Source: an uncultured Geobacteraceae bacterium (GTDB lineage: Bacteria; Desulfobacterota; Desulfuromonadia; Geobacterales; Pseudopelobacteraceae). Taken from it: 54,570 nt of DNA. Within the stretch, counting starts at the first letter, position 1. Every line of letters begins with the position of its first letter. A program made the position numbers and the translations under genes. The stretch covers positions 1 through 54,570 of the forward strand of contig CAIOXL010000183.1 of NCBI GenBank assembly GCA_903862245.1, written 5' to 3'. The notes under the pieces are model-generated. The model was not told the DNA's origin. It did no database searches and saw only the letters and a program-made list of their open reading frames with translations. Below are positions 30,542 through 39,554 of the stretch, piece after piece.

Positions 30542-32437
30542 TCAGGGCTGTTTTTTGGTCTGCGTTTTGGCACCTGTAGCTGCCGCCTTGGCGCCGCCTG
30601 TTGCTTTTGTCTTTTTTGCACCTTTTTTGCTCTTGCTCTTTTTGGTCGCTTTCCCTTTTTTACCCTTGGTTATCTTGCGCGGCTCGGGGTTAAACTCATC
30701 ACGGATATTATTGAGCAGGACAGAGGTTTCTTCCATGGTCGGGTCCGCTTTTTTCGCCGCTTCAAGGGTTTCTTTGGCCTCGCTCAGCCGCCCGGTTTTC
30801 ATGTACAGCCGACCAAGGGCATTAAGCGCCCTGGCATTGTCCGGCTTTAGCTCAATCGCTTTTTTATATGTGGCGATGGCGTTCTCATAATCCTTCTTGA
30901 AATCGTAAATCAATCCCAGCTTATAGTGGTTGACCGGATCATCGGGGCTCAGCTCCACCGCTTCTTTAAGCAGAGCCGTAATTTCATCGTACTGCTTGCT
31001 CTTTACATAGATAGAGATAAGTGCGGTGCGCGCCTCATTGTCATCCTTGTGGATTGCCAGCGCTTTTTTGTAATGTGTCACCGCTTTATCGTTATCCCCC
31101 TTTTGGGCATACAGGGCGGCGATTTCCCGATTGGCATCCCCGTCATTCGGGCTGTAGGAGAGTACCGAGTTGTATGAAGAAATCGCCAGGCCGGCTTCCT
31201 TGCTTTTGACGAATATCCGGGCCAGCTTCAGGTGAATATCCGGACTTTCCGGGCGCAGCTTGAGAAACTCCGAGTACTGTTCCACCGCTTCCTGGAAAAG
31301 ACCACGGTTAAAGCGGATATCACCCAGCCGTAGATGGGCTTCGGCACTGGCCGGGTTAACCTTGACCGCCCGTTTGTACGCGACGACCGCCTCATCGACC
31401 TGGTTTTTTTTCTCATGCAGGATGCCAAGGTTGAGGTACACGTCGCTGTTGCTGCTGTTGCGATGTGCCGCCTCCCGATACGCCTCCATCGCTTCCGTAT
31501 CTTTACCCGCCGCCCGGTACATATGGCCGAGCTTTTCGTATGACAGGGTAGCATCAGGTTGTTCCCTGATGGCGGCCTTGAGGCTTTCAAGCTCCTTGTC
31601 AGCCCCGCTCGCAACGGCCGGGGATGATGATTTCTGGGTGGCCGGCGTAAGCTTGCTCCTGCCTCCCAGCAGCGAATGGTAGTCGGACAGTTTTACATCG
31701 CCCTTCTTGCCATAAATATCGGCCAGCATCAGGTGGACATCACGGTTCTGGGGAGCGGCGGTTTCAGCGCGCTTCATCTGTTCAAGTGCTTTATCAAGCT
31801 CGCCCCGCTGCAGATACACCCCCGCGATACCGATATGTGCCTTGGCCGAACCGGGGTCGGCAGTCAGGGCTTTACGGTATTCCGTCAGCGCTTTTTCAGG
31901 CTGGTTCATGGCGGTGTAGATCTCGGCCAGGCCGGTAAATATGGTTACGTCACGGGTCAGAGTCCGCCCCGCTTCATGGTAATGATAAGCTGCCAGAGAA
32001 TTGACTTTCTGAGCGGCAAAAATCTGCGCCAGCGCCTTATGGTAGAGCGGGTTCGAAACGGATAAAAGCCCGCGCGTCAGTTCAACCGAGGCCTCGTCAT
32101 TCATCCCCTTCTGGGCGTAGAGCAATCCCATATTGCCGTTAGCCCGGCCGAACGTGGGCTCCTTCAGCAGAGTGCGGCGATATTCCTCGATGGCGTTGTC
32201 AGTGTTACCGACCCGCTCCTGCTGGAGTGCATTGACAAAATGACCCGCTGCACCGTCGGGGCACTGGGAGATGATTTTCGCCTCAAGCAGACGCATCTGT
32301 GACTCGTTGCCGACGCTGTCCAGGGTCGCTGCACTTTCGAGAGCCTCCTTGCAGGGATCTGTAGCGAACCCCCAGGTGAATCCTGTCAACAGGAGTGCAG
32401 CGCTCAACAGCAGCAGGTATGTGTGCAGAATCTTCAT
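30542..32437 (-). CDS. Exported TPR-repeat protein with lysine-rich tail
   Basis: A 631-residue protein with a signal peptide (MKILHTYLLLLSAALLLTGF) and then a long row of about a dozen TPR units, each near 34 residues, with repeats such as AYRQA-type helices, NLGILHEKKNQVDEAVVAYK and YKKAIELKPDNARALNALG. The last 50 residues are very basic (KGKKGKATKKSKSKKGAKK), like a histone-type or cell-surface-binding tail. The start at 32437 follows AAGGGA and begins the signal peptide; the in-frame extension upstream is not used. A scaffold for protein complexes in the periplasm is inferred. There is no sign of an enzyme. Confidence 0.88.
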   Translation of the reverse strand: MKILHTYLLLLSAALLLTGFTWGFATDPCKEALESAATLDSVGNESQMRLLEAKIISQCPDGAAGHFVNALQQERVGNTDNAIEEYRRTLLKEPTFGRANGNMGLLYAQKGMNDEASVELTRGLLSVSNPLYHKALAQIFAAQKVNSLAAYHYHEAGRTLTRDVTIFTGLAEIYTAMNQPEKALTEYRKALTADPGSAKAHIGIAGVYLQRGELDKALEQMKRAETAAPQNRDVHLMLADIYGKKGDVKLSDYHSLLGGRSKLTPATQKSSSPAVASGADKELESLKAAIREQPDATLSYEKLGHMYRAAGKDTEAMEAYREAAHRNSSNSDVYLNLGILHEKKNQVDEAVVAYKRAVKVNPASAEAHLRLGDIRFNRGLFQEAVEQYSEFLKLRPESPDIHLKLARIFVKSKEAGLAISSYNSVLSYSPNDGDANREIAALYAQKGDNDKAVTHYKKALAIHKDDNEARTALISIYVKSKQYDEITALLKEAVELSPDDPVNHYKLGLIYDFKKDYENAIATYKKAIELKPDNARALNALGRLYMKTGRLSEAKETLEAAKKADPTMEETSVLLNNIRDEFNPEPRKITKGKKGKATKKSKSKKGAKKTKATGGAKAAATGAKTQTKKQP

Positions 32438-32529
32438 ATCAGACGTTCCCTTGGTTTCTCTCAGTAGTGCGGCGGGATTATACACACCGGCCGGCAATAT
32501 TTCAATTATTTAGGGCAGGCACCTGATTA

Positions 32530-32640
32530 TTAGCCGCCGTATGTGGACCCGAGAGCTCCGGTAAGCCGCTCTGCCATATCCCTGCCCCGCCCTGCACCTG
32601 CAAGATGAAAATTGATTTTATCGCCCTGAAATAGTATCAT
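32530..32640 (-). CDS. Possible 36-residue small protein
   Basis: A short ORF (MILFQGDKINFHLAGAG..., ending GSTYGG) lies in the gap between def and the TPR gene. ATG at 32640 has GAGGGGGCG directly upstream, a good ribosome site. It precedes the TPR gene by 92 bp on the same strand. I know no family. It could be a real small protein or a leader peptide, or chance. Confidence 0.4.
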   Translation of the reverse strand: MILFQGDKINFHLAGAGRGRDMAERLTGALGSTYGG

Positions 32641-32677
32641 CGCCCCCTCATAACTCCAATGAAGGATACGTCCCATA

Positions 32678-33184
32678 ATGATTCGCACAATTCTCACCTA
32701 TCCGAACCCCCTGCTCAAGAAGAAATCCGCTCCGGTGACGGTTATTACCGAGGCCACCCGGGAGCTTGTCCGGGATATGGTTGAAACCATGTATGACGCA
32801 CCGGGGGTTGGCCTCGCAGCACCCCAGATCGGCGTCCTCCAGCGCGTTATCGTTATCGACATCTCGGGTAAGAATGAACCGCCCGAACTTATTGTTGCCA
32901 TTAACCCGGTCATTGTCCATGCCGAGGGGGAGGCCTACGAAGAAGAGGGGTGCCTTTCGGTGCCGGACTACGCCGCCAACGTCAAACGGCATGCCGCCGT
33001 GATCGTCAAGGCGCTCGACCTGGACGGTGCCGAGCGCACCTGGCACGCGGAGGAACTGCTGGCAATCGCCTTCCAGCATGAGATTGACCATCTGGAGGGG
33101 ATTCTGTTCGTTGACCACCTCTCGGCCCTCAAGCGCGAGATCTTCCAGCGCAAGGCCCGCAAGGCCGCCGAGGAGAAGCGATGA
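32678..33184 (+). CDS. def: Peptide deformylase
   Basis: A 168-residue metalloenzyme that removes the formyl group from new proteins. All three signature motifs are present: GVGLAAPQIG (about residue 45), EGCLSVP (metal Cys, about 90) and QHEIDHLEG (metal His pair and catalytic Glu, about 132). Length is typical. ATG is shortly after GGATACG. It overlaps fmt by four bases (ATGA), so the deformylase and formyltransferase are translated together. Confidence 0.97.
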   Translation: MIRTILTYPNPLLKKKSAPVTVITEATRELVRDMVETMYDAPGVGLAAPQIGVLQRVIVIDISGKNEPPELIVAINPVIVHAEGEAYEEEGCLSVPDYAANVKRHAAVIVKALDLDGAERTWHAEELLAIAFQHEIDHLEGILFVDHLSALKREIFQRKARKAAEEKR

Positions 33185-34125
33185 CCGGCTGGCGCACCAT
33201 TTTCATGGGAACCCCCGATTTTGCCTGCCCGACCCTGCAGAAACTGCTCGACCGGGGTGAAAACCTTGTGGCCGTCGTTACCCAGCCGGACCGCCCCAAG
33301 GGGCGCGGGCAGAAGCTGATGCCCCCTCCGGTCAAGGAACTGGCGGAGAAAAACGGCATCCCGGTATATCAGCCGCTCAAGGTCCGTGACCCGGAGTTTG
33401 TTGAACTGATCAGGGGACTCCGCCCGGATGTCATCATCGTCGTCGCCTTCGGCCAGATCCTCCCCAAAGCACTGCTGGATATCCCCCCCCACGGCTGCAT
33501 CAACGTGCACGCGTCACTGCTCCCCCGCTACCGGGGCGCTGCACCGCTCAACTGGTGCATCATCAACGGCGAAAGCGAAACCGGTGTCACAACCATGCTG
33601 ATGGATGTCGGCCTCGACACCGGCGACATGCTGCTGAGCCGGAAAACGGCGCTGGATGAGAATGAAGACATCACCTCTCTCCATAACCGCATGGCGACCC
33701 TGGGGGCCAACCTGCTGGCGGAAACCCTCGACCGGCTCGGCGCCGGCGATCTTGTGCCGCAGCCGCAGAATAACGGCGACAGCTGTTACGCCGCCATGCT
33801 CAAAAAGGAGGATGGTGTTATCGACTGGCAGACCGACGCCCGCTCGATTCACAACCGGGTGCGCGGCCTGGCGGTCTGGCCCGGCGCCTGCACCGTCATG
33901 GACAATCAGGTATTGAAAATTTTCCGCACGGAAGTAGGCGACGGCTCCGGAGAACCGGGGACCGTGCTCCAGGCGGCCAAAGGAACTTTTGAAGTGGCCT
34001 GCCGGTCAGGAAGCCTTTTTTTGCAGGAGCTGCAGCTGGCTGGCAAAAAGCGCCTTGACTGCACCAGTTTTCTCGCCGGCTGCCCCGTTTCCGTAGGGAC
34101 TGTTCTGGGAGGCCCCCTGTCATGA
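33181..34125 (+). CDS. fmt: Methionyl-tRNA formyltransferase
   Basis: A 314-residue enzyme that formylates initiator Met-tRNA with 10-formyltetrahydrofolate. Seen are IFMGTPDFA at the N-terminus, VTQPDRPKGRGQKL and the active-site NVHASLLPRYRGAAPLNW. The C-terminal OB-fold that binds tRNA follows. The start overlaps the def stop and the end overlaps the next gene's ATG (ATGA), making a three-gene coupled operon. Confidence 0.98.
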   Translation: MTGWRTIFMGTPDFACPTLQKLLDRGENLVAVVTQPDRPKGRGQKLMPPPVKELAEKNGIPVYQPLKVRDPEFVELIRGLRPDVIIVVAFGQILPKALLDIPPHGCINVHASLLPRYRGAAPLNWCIINGESETGVTTMLMDVGLDTGDMLLSRKTALDENEDITSLHNRMATLGANLLAETLDRLGAGDLVPQPQNNGDSCYAAMLKKEDGVIDWQTDARSIHNRVRGLAVWPGACTVMDNQVLKIFRTEVGDGSGEPGTVLQAAKGTFEVACRSGSLFLQELQLAGKKRLDCTSFLAGCPVSVGTVLGGPLS

Positions 34126-34898
34126 CCAACAAAACCGAGACAATGGCCACACCGCCGCGCAAACGGCTGTTTGTCACCCTGATGGGTGTCACCTGCCTGA
34201 TTGTCGTTGCCGTCATCTTCCTGGCCTGGTGGATACCAAACCGGGGCCTGGCCAATATTCACCCCAATCTGCCGCATGTTGTCGGCATTATTATGGTGGT
34301 GCTGTCCGGAATCGCCATACTCGGCACCGGCCTGCTGGTGTTGACCACCGCCCTGGGCAAGGATATCGTGATGACCCGCTTCATGCGGCTGGTGGTCATC
34401 AAGTTTTTGCTGCCGGTGATTGAATTTGTGGGGAGGGTGATCGGGCTGGACAAAGACCGGATTCGTCAGTCATTCATCGCCATGAACAACAGTCTGGTGA
34501 CATCCCAGCGCATGAAGATAAAGCCGGACCGGATTCTGGTGCTGTTGCCGCACTGCATCCAGCTGTCCGATTGTGAAATAAAGGTCACCGGAGACATTCA
34601 TAAATGCGTTCAGTGCGGGCGCTGCAGCATCAAGGGGCTGGTGGATATCGGAAAAAAATATTCCATTGATATTTCCGTAGCCACCGGCGGCACGCTGGCA
34701 CGGAAGGTCATCGTGGAAAAACGGCCGAAACTGGTGCTGGCGGTGGCCTGCGAACGGGATCTGACCTCGGGGATCAAGGACTGCTACCCGCTGCCGGTTA
34801 TCGGTATTCTCAACGAACGCCCCTTCGGCCCCTGTTTCAATACGTTTGTGGATGTGAACAAGATTGACGAGGCGCTCCGCCAGGTGCTGGACAAATAG
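34122..34898 (+). CDS. DUF116 cysteine-rich membrane protein
   Basis: A 258-residue protein with two or three N-terminal membrane spans (about residues 15-37 and 48-70) and a cytoplasmic or periplasmic DUF116 domain. Conserved cysteines are grouped as LPHCIQ, CEIK, KCVQCGRCS, ACERDL, DCYP and GPCFNT, a spacing that suggests one or more Fe-S clusters or bound metal. Function is unknown. Its place directly behind def-fmt, with a four-base ATGA overlap, is typical for Geobacter relatives and suggests it is made together with formyl-methionine processing. It is convergent with glnE, separated by only three bases. Confidence 0.88.
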   Translation: MTNKTETMATPPRKRLFVTLMGVTCLIVVAVIFLAWWIPNRGLANIHPNLPHVVGIIMVVLSGIAILGTGLLVLTTALGKDIVMTRFMRLVVIKFLLPVIEFVGRVIGLDKDRIRQSFIAMNNSLVTSQRMKIKPDRILVLLPHCIQLSDCEIKVTGDIHKCVQCGRCSIKGLVDIGKKYSIDISVATGGTLARKVIVEKRPKLVLAVACERDLTSGIKDCYPLPVIGILNERPFGPCFNTFVDVNKIDEALRQVLDK

Positions 34899-34901
34899 CC
34901 G

Positions 34902-37900
34902 CTACAGTTCCTCAACCGCAAACAGCCGGTCAAATACCTCCCGAATCTTCGCCGTCATCTCCTCATAATCCGAAATCAGAGCCGCACCCGGATTCTTCAG
35001 CTTGGGATCGTACCCCATGCGGCGGGCCAGCTTGTTCAGATAAATTTTTGTCCCGGAAAGGTCATTGGCCGAATAGTCATGGATAATCCGGAGGCGGTTT
35101 TCCAGTTTGCGCAGGAACTTGTACCCGCTCAGCAGCGTTTGGGCGTGCCCTTCCGGCAGCAGCCCGAGTGAACTGATCTCCCTAAGCGCCACCACCGTGC
35201 TGGAGGTGCGCAGCTCCGGAATCTTGTAGCCTTCCCGCAGCTGCAGGTACTGAACGGCAAACTCCACATCAACCATCCCCCCCCGACCGGTCTTGATATT
35301 GTAGCTCCCCTCCTTTTCCCGGGCCAGCTCGTTTTCCATACGCATCCGGAGGCGCTGAATCTCCCGCCGCCCGTCATCATCTATGGTGCCGCCGTAAATC
35401 GTATGGCGGATAATATCGTCCAGCTGGCCGGCCAGCGCTTCATCACCCAGCACCACCCGCGCCTTGGTAAGCGCCTGCCGCTCCCAGATCTGGGCTTCTT
35501 TGCGGTGGTATTCCAGGAATGATTCCAGCGACGTCACCAGCGGCCCGGCATTGCCGGACGGCCGCAGCCGGGTGTCGATCTTGTAGACGTACCCCTCCCT
35601 GGTCTGCATGGTGAGGATCGAGATGATCTTCTGGGCCAGCTTGGCAAAATATTCGTGGTTTGAGATCTGTTTTTCCCCGTCTGTAGTCCCCTGGTGATCG
35701 TACACAAAAATGATGTCCAGATCAGAGTGGTAGTTCAGCTCCCCCCCCCCCAGTGTCCCCCGGGCGACGATCGCCAGATGCGCCTCGGCTCTTCCCCCTT
35801 CATACTCGCAGGTCGGAGTGCCGAAACGGATCAGCTCCGTAACGGCAAGCCGGAAGGCAGCTTCAAGACAGATTTCGCCAAGCATGCTGAGCTGCGAAGT
35901 AAGCTCCCCCTGCAGCAGCTGCCCATAAATATCGTTCAGGCCGATCCGGAGAAATTCCTCGTTGCGGTACCGCCGCAGAATATCCAGGTGATCTTCGTAA
36001 TAATCGCTCTGTTCCAGCAGCGTGTCCAACTCCTCCCGCATCGTTTCCTTCGCTTTGATGACGGTTGAACCGACTCGGGACACCAGACTGTCAAGCAGCT
36101 CCGGATGGCTGATCAGAATTTTAGACAGGAATTCCGACATACCGAACAGCGACACCAGCAGCTTGATCGTCTGACGGTTTTCCGCCAGGAGGGCGTAATA
36201 GGAAGGGCGGGTGGCGATAACCGCCATGAACCGCTCCAGATTGGTCAGCGCCAGATCCGGATCGGGAGATTCGAACACCTCCTGGATCATGGCCGGGCAG
36301 ATTTTTTCCAGAATGCGCCGGCACCGCTCCGTCAGATTCCCTTTAACCGGCCCCCGCCGGAGTGAAACCAGATTATCATAGGCCCGGTCCACATCTTCAA
36401 AGTGCCGCTCCGCCAGCATATCCTTGACCAGATCGGGGTCCGCCTTGGGATCGAGAAGGAACAGTACCTGCGGATGAACCTCCTGCTCCAGTTTTTCATC
36501 GCGGGTATGGAAAAGGGTGCCGTAGATGAAGGAGACATTGCTGCGATGCCCCTCCAGCACCTCACAAAAACGTTCCAGCCCGGTGGCGCGCAGAAACCCG
36601 CTCCGCCGTGCCAGGGCCAGCATCTCCTCATTCTTGCCAGGCAGGTTGTGGGTCTGCCGCTCCTGCACCACCTGAATGCGGTGTTCGACGGAACGGAGGA
36701 AGCGATACGCATCGCGCAGTTTGTCATGATCGTCTCCCCCCAGCAGGTTCGCCGCCATGAGCGTATCCAGGGCGCGGAGAGAATTGCGCTCCCGCAGTTT
36801 CGGGTTCTTGCCTGCATACACCAACTGCAGGGCCTGAATGAAAAATTCGACTTCGCGAATCCCCCCCCGGCCGAGCTTGAGATTGATCTCCCCCTCACGG
36901 GAACGGGCCAGCGACGCATCGATTTTCTGTTTCATCTGTTTCATATCCTCGATCAGGTTGTAATCGAGATATTTGCGGTAGATAAACGGCTGCAGGGTCT
37001 TCAGGAGCTGCTCGCCCAGCGCCAGTGAACCGGCGACCGGTCGTGCTTTCAGCATGGCGGTCCGCTCCCATGACTGCCCCCAGGATTCGTAGTAGATCTC
37101 GGCGGAGCGGAGTGAAACCGCCATATCACCCGACTTTCCTTCCGGCCGGAGCCCCACATCAACCCGGAACACAAAGCCGTCCTCCGTCACCTGAGACAGG
37201 GCTTTGCTGATCATCTCCCCCAGCTTGTTAAAAAAAGCGTGCAGGGAAATAACCCCTTTCCGCCCCCCGGAGCCGCTCTCCACGCCGGCTGTTTCGCCGC
37301 TGTCCGATTCGTAGAAATAAATGATGTCGATATCGGAGGAAAAATTCAGCTCCCGCCCCCCCAGTTTCCCCATACCGATGACGGTCATCTCCGCCTCACG
37401 GGGGACACCAGTTTCACCCATCGCCAGCGGCACACCGTGATCACGGATCAGACAGCGCCGGCAGACCTGGTAGGCGGCCTGCAGCGTTGATGAGGCAAGA
37501 TCGGCGAGCTCCGCCATAACCTCTTCGAGCGGTGCCAGACCATTCAGGTCCCGCGCCGCAATGCGCACGATTTCCCGGCGCTTGAAGCAGCGCAGCGCTT
37601 TCTGCAGTGCGGTGAAATCGGTGACGTCCTTGACGGCGGCCTGCACCGCCGCCTCCATGCTGTCCGCAGAGCGGGAGAGGTCGATGCCGTCTTCCAGAAA
37701 CAGCCATGTCAATGTTTCCGGGCACTTGTACATCAGATTGACCAGAAAGGGAGAGGAGCCGCAGAGCAGAACGCACTGGGCCAGACGCTTTTTCCGCCCG
37801 GCCAGCCGGGTCAGATCTTCGGGGGGGACAACGCCGGCAAGCCGTTCGAACGAGTTGAGCGCCTGATCCGGTGACGGCGTCAGCAAGGCGTTGACAACAA

Positions 37901-38078
37901 TGCGGTGCAGCGTTTCAGCGGTAAAATACTGGCGGAGCAGCAGAATATTCTCCGCCGTCCGGGCACCGTACTGAAAACCATGCCCCGCAAGGAACAGCCC
38001 CAGTTCCTGCAGCTGCTCCCCCGGGTCGGGCAGAGCAACGATACGGCTGACGTCGTGTGAAAACCGCTCAATATGCAT
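34902..38078 (-). CDS. glnE: Bifunctional glutamine synthetase adenylyltransferase / adenylyl-removing enzyme
   Basis: A 1058-residue enzyme that attaches AMP to, and removes it from, glutamine synthetase, controlling nitrogen assimilation. Two nucleotidyltransferase domains are visible. The N-terminal one (about residues 240-290) has KLGGRELNFSSDIDI, and the C-terminal one (about 700-730) has GTLGGGELNYHSDLDIIFVYD, each with the metal-binding D-x-D. Helical GlnD-type regulatory segments lie between. The start MHIERFSH is chosen because it follows GGGAG and abuts the mtnA stop; the longer in-frame start lies inside mtnA. Confidence 0.95.
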   Translation of the reverse strand: MHIERFSHDVSRIVALPDPGEQLQELGLFLAGHGFQYGARTAENILLLRQYFTAETLHRIVVNALLTPSPDQALNSFERLAGVVPPEDLTRLAGRKKRLAQCVLLCGSSPFLVNLMYKCPETLTWLFLEDGIDLSRSADSMEAAVQAAVKDVTDFTALQKALRCFKRREIVRIAARDLNGLAPLEEVMAELADLASSTLQAAYQVCRRCLIRDHGVPLAMGETGVPREAEMTVIGMGKLGGRELNFSSDIDIIYFYESDSGETAGVESGSGGRKGVISLHAFFNKLGEMISKALSQVTEDGFVFRVDVGLRPEGKSGDMAVSLRSAEIYYESWGQSWERTAMLKARPVAGSLALGEQLLKTLQPFIYRKYLDYNLIEDMKQMKQKIDASLARSREGEINLKLGRGGIREVEFFIQALQLVYAGKNPKLRERNSLRALDTLMAANLLGGDDHDKLRDAYRFLRSVEHRIQVVQERQTHNLPGKNEEMLALARRSGFLRATGLERFCEVLEGHRSNVSFIYGTLFHTRDEKLEQEVHPQVLFLLDPKADPDLVKDMLAERHFEDVDRAYDNLVSLRRGPVKGNLTERCRRILEKICPAMIQEVFESPDPDLALTNLERFMAVIATRPSYYALLAENRQTIKLLVSLFGMSEFLSKILISHPELLDSLVSRVGSTVIKAKETMREELDTLLEQSDYYEDHLDILRRYRNEEFLRIGLNDIYGQLLQGELTSQLSMLGEICLEAAFRLAVTELIRFGTPTCEYEGGRAEAHLAIVARGTLGGGELNYHSDLDIIFVYDHQGTTDGEKQISNHEYFAKLAQKIISILTMQTREGYVYKIDTRLRPSGNAGPLVTSLESFLEYHRKEAQIWERQALTKARVVLGDEALAGQLDDIIRHTIYGGTIDDDGRREIQRLRMRMENELAREKEGSYNIKTGRGGMVDVEFAVQYLQLREGYKIPELRTSSTVVALREISSLGLLPEGHAQTLLSGYKFLRKLENRLRIIHDYSANDLSGTKIYLNKLARRMGYDPKLKNPGAALISDYEEMTAKIREVFDRLFAVEEL

Positions 38079-38079
38079 G

Positions 38080-39120
38080 TCAGGCTCCCGCCGCCTTGCG
38101 CAGACCGACCCGGTAGTCACCGGAGACGATGCCGTTTTCCGTGATGATTGCCGAAATATAGCGGGCCGGCGTCACATCAAACGCCGGATTGCGGACCCGA
38201 ATCCCCTCAGGCGCAATGGCGATCCCCTTGATGTGGGTGACTTCACCCGACGGGCGCTCTTCGATCGGTATTTTACTGCCGTCGGAGAGGCTCAGGTCAA
38301 GGGTGGAAACCGGGGCGGCCACATAGAAGGGGATACCGTTTTCTTTGGCCAGCACCGCCACGGAATAGGTGCCGATCTTGTTGGCGGTATCGCCGTTGGC
38401 GGCGATCCGGTCGGCCCCGACGACGCAGCAGGTGATCTCGCCGCGGCTCATGAAAAAACCGGCCATGTTATCTGTAATCAGCGTCGCGGGAATGCCGTCC
38501 TTCATCAGTTCCCAGGCGGTCAGACGTGCCCCCTGCAGCCAGGGGCGGGTCTCGTCGGCGAACACCTGAATTTTCTTTCCCGCTTCATGGGCGGCGCGGA
38601 TAACGCCCAGGGCGGTGCCGTACCCCGCCGTAGCCAGTCCCCCCGCATTGCAGTGGGTCAGGATCGTCGCCCCCTCAGGAATCAGCGTAGCTCCCCACTT
38701 GCCGATGTTTTTGCAGATGGTCAGATCCTCCTGCTCCACCCGGATCGCTTCCTTTTTCAGCGCCTCGCGGATGGCATCGAGGCTGCCTGACCGGTTGGCC
38801 TCGGCAACCCGTTTCATCCGCTCCAACCCCCAGAACAGGTTGACCGCCGTCGGGCGGGTACGCCCCAGTTCGTCGCAGACATTACCCAGTTGGCGGAAAA
38901 ACGATTCGTGGGTATCGGCGATGATGGCGCGTGCCCCCAGGGCAACACCCATGGCAGCTGCCACGCCGATGGCCGGCGCTCCCCGGATGATCATCCCCTT
39001 GATGGCATCAGCAACGGATTGAAAATCGGTATAGGTATTGTAGACCTCTTCCCCCGGCAGGAGGGTCTGATCAATCATGATCACAGCATCATCGCGCCAT
39101 TCTATAGTACGGAAGGACAT
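38080..39120 (-). CDS. mtnA: Methylthioribose-1-phosphate isomerase
   Basis: A 346-residue enzyme of the methionine salvage pathway, converting methylthioribose-1-phosphate to the ribulose form. It belongs to the eIF-2B alpha/MtnA family. Seen are [19 protein letters not shown], the catalytic cysteine in [13 protein letters not shown] (about residue 159) and the active-site Asp in [18 protein letters not shown] (about 239). The start [11 protein letters not shown] follows GAGGAG. It is coupled to glnE, whose ATG begins next to its stop. Confidence 0.96.
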   Translation of the reverse strand: MSFRTIEWRDDAVIMIDQTLLPGEEVYNTYTDFQSVADAIKGMIIRGAPAIGVAAAMGVALGARAIIADTHESFFRQLGNVCDELGRTRPTAVNLFWGLERMKRVAEANRSGSLDAIREALKKEAIRVEQEDLTICKNIGKWGATLIPEGATILTHCNAGGLATAGYGTALGVIRAAHEAGKKIQVFADETRPWLQGARLTAWELMKDGIPATLITDNMAGFFMSRGEITCCVVGADRIAANGDTANKIGTYSVAVLAKENGIPFYVAAPVSTLDLSLSDGSKIPIEERPSGEVTHIKGIAIAPEGIRVRNPAFDVTPARYISAIITENGIVSGDYRVGLRKAAGA

Positions 39121-39230
39121 GTAGAACTCCTCAGCTGGTGAAATCGTACTCCCGTTCAGGGAGGGGGCAGCAGGTGTGCCACCCGGATTGGCGTACGATG
39201 CCATGATTTCTTGTTTTTCACAACTGTCAT

Positions 39231-39266
39231 GTCAGTAGGGGCAATTCATGAATTGCCCCTACTGAC
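39231..39266. repeat. Perfect 36-bp palindromic repeat
   Basis: The arm GTCAGTAGGGGCAATTCA with its exact complement forms a perfect palindrome without a loop. The core GGGGCAATTCATGAATTGCC is a widespread interspersed repeat in bacterial genomes, not a gene. It marks the edge of accessory DNA after mtnA. Confidence 0.75.
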
Positions 39267-39291
39267 CCCACCTCAGGGCCACTATTTTCTC

Positions 39292-39320
39292 TTGCTATAT
39301 AGAAACCATTTCTATATATT
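39292..39320 (+). promoter_or_regulatory. Promoter covered by a palindromic operator
   Basis: TTGCTA (39292-39297) and TATATT (39315-39320) are 17 bp apart. A perfect inverted repeat, TATATAGAAA-CCA-TTTCTATATA (39296-39318), covers the spacer and both ends. The -10 box ends 6 bp before the ATG at 39327, with no ribosome site, so the mRNA should be leaderless. Confidence 0.65.
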
Positions 39321-39326
39321 TCCACC

Positions 39327-39554
39327 ATGACGACAAAATACCGCTTTGCAAATTTCAGGATTTCATTGAGGGAGAAGGATCACAATCCTCCCCATGTGCA
39401 TCTCATGGGACCGGATTTTGAGGCGGCAATAAATCTTGTCACGCTGGAAATAATGGATGGTTCCGCACCTTCAAAGATTTTGCGTCATGCGGTAAAATGG
39501 ATAGCCGACAACAGAGAGGAGTTGATGACACAATGGCACATGCTACACGGATAA
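39327..39554 (+). CDS. DUF4160-family protein, putative toxin-like partner
   Basis: A 75-residue protein with the DUF4160 signature FRISLREKDHNPPHVHL near residues 9-25. DUF4160 genes are often paired with DUF2442 genes in what look like two-gene stress modules. No ribosome site precedes the ATG, and the promoter box ends 6 bp upstream. It overlaps the next gene by 22 bp. A toxin-antitoxin role is inferred from this gene order and the operator, not shown. Confidence 0.82.
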   Translation: MTTKYRFANFRISLREKDHNPPHVHLMGPDFEAAINLVTLEIMDGSAPSKILRHAVKWIADNREELMTQWHMLHG

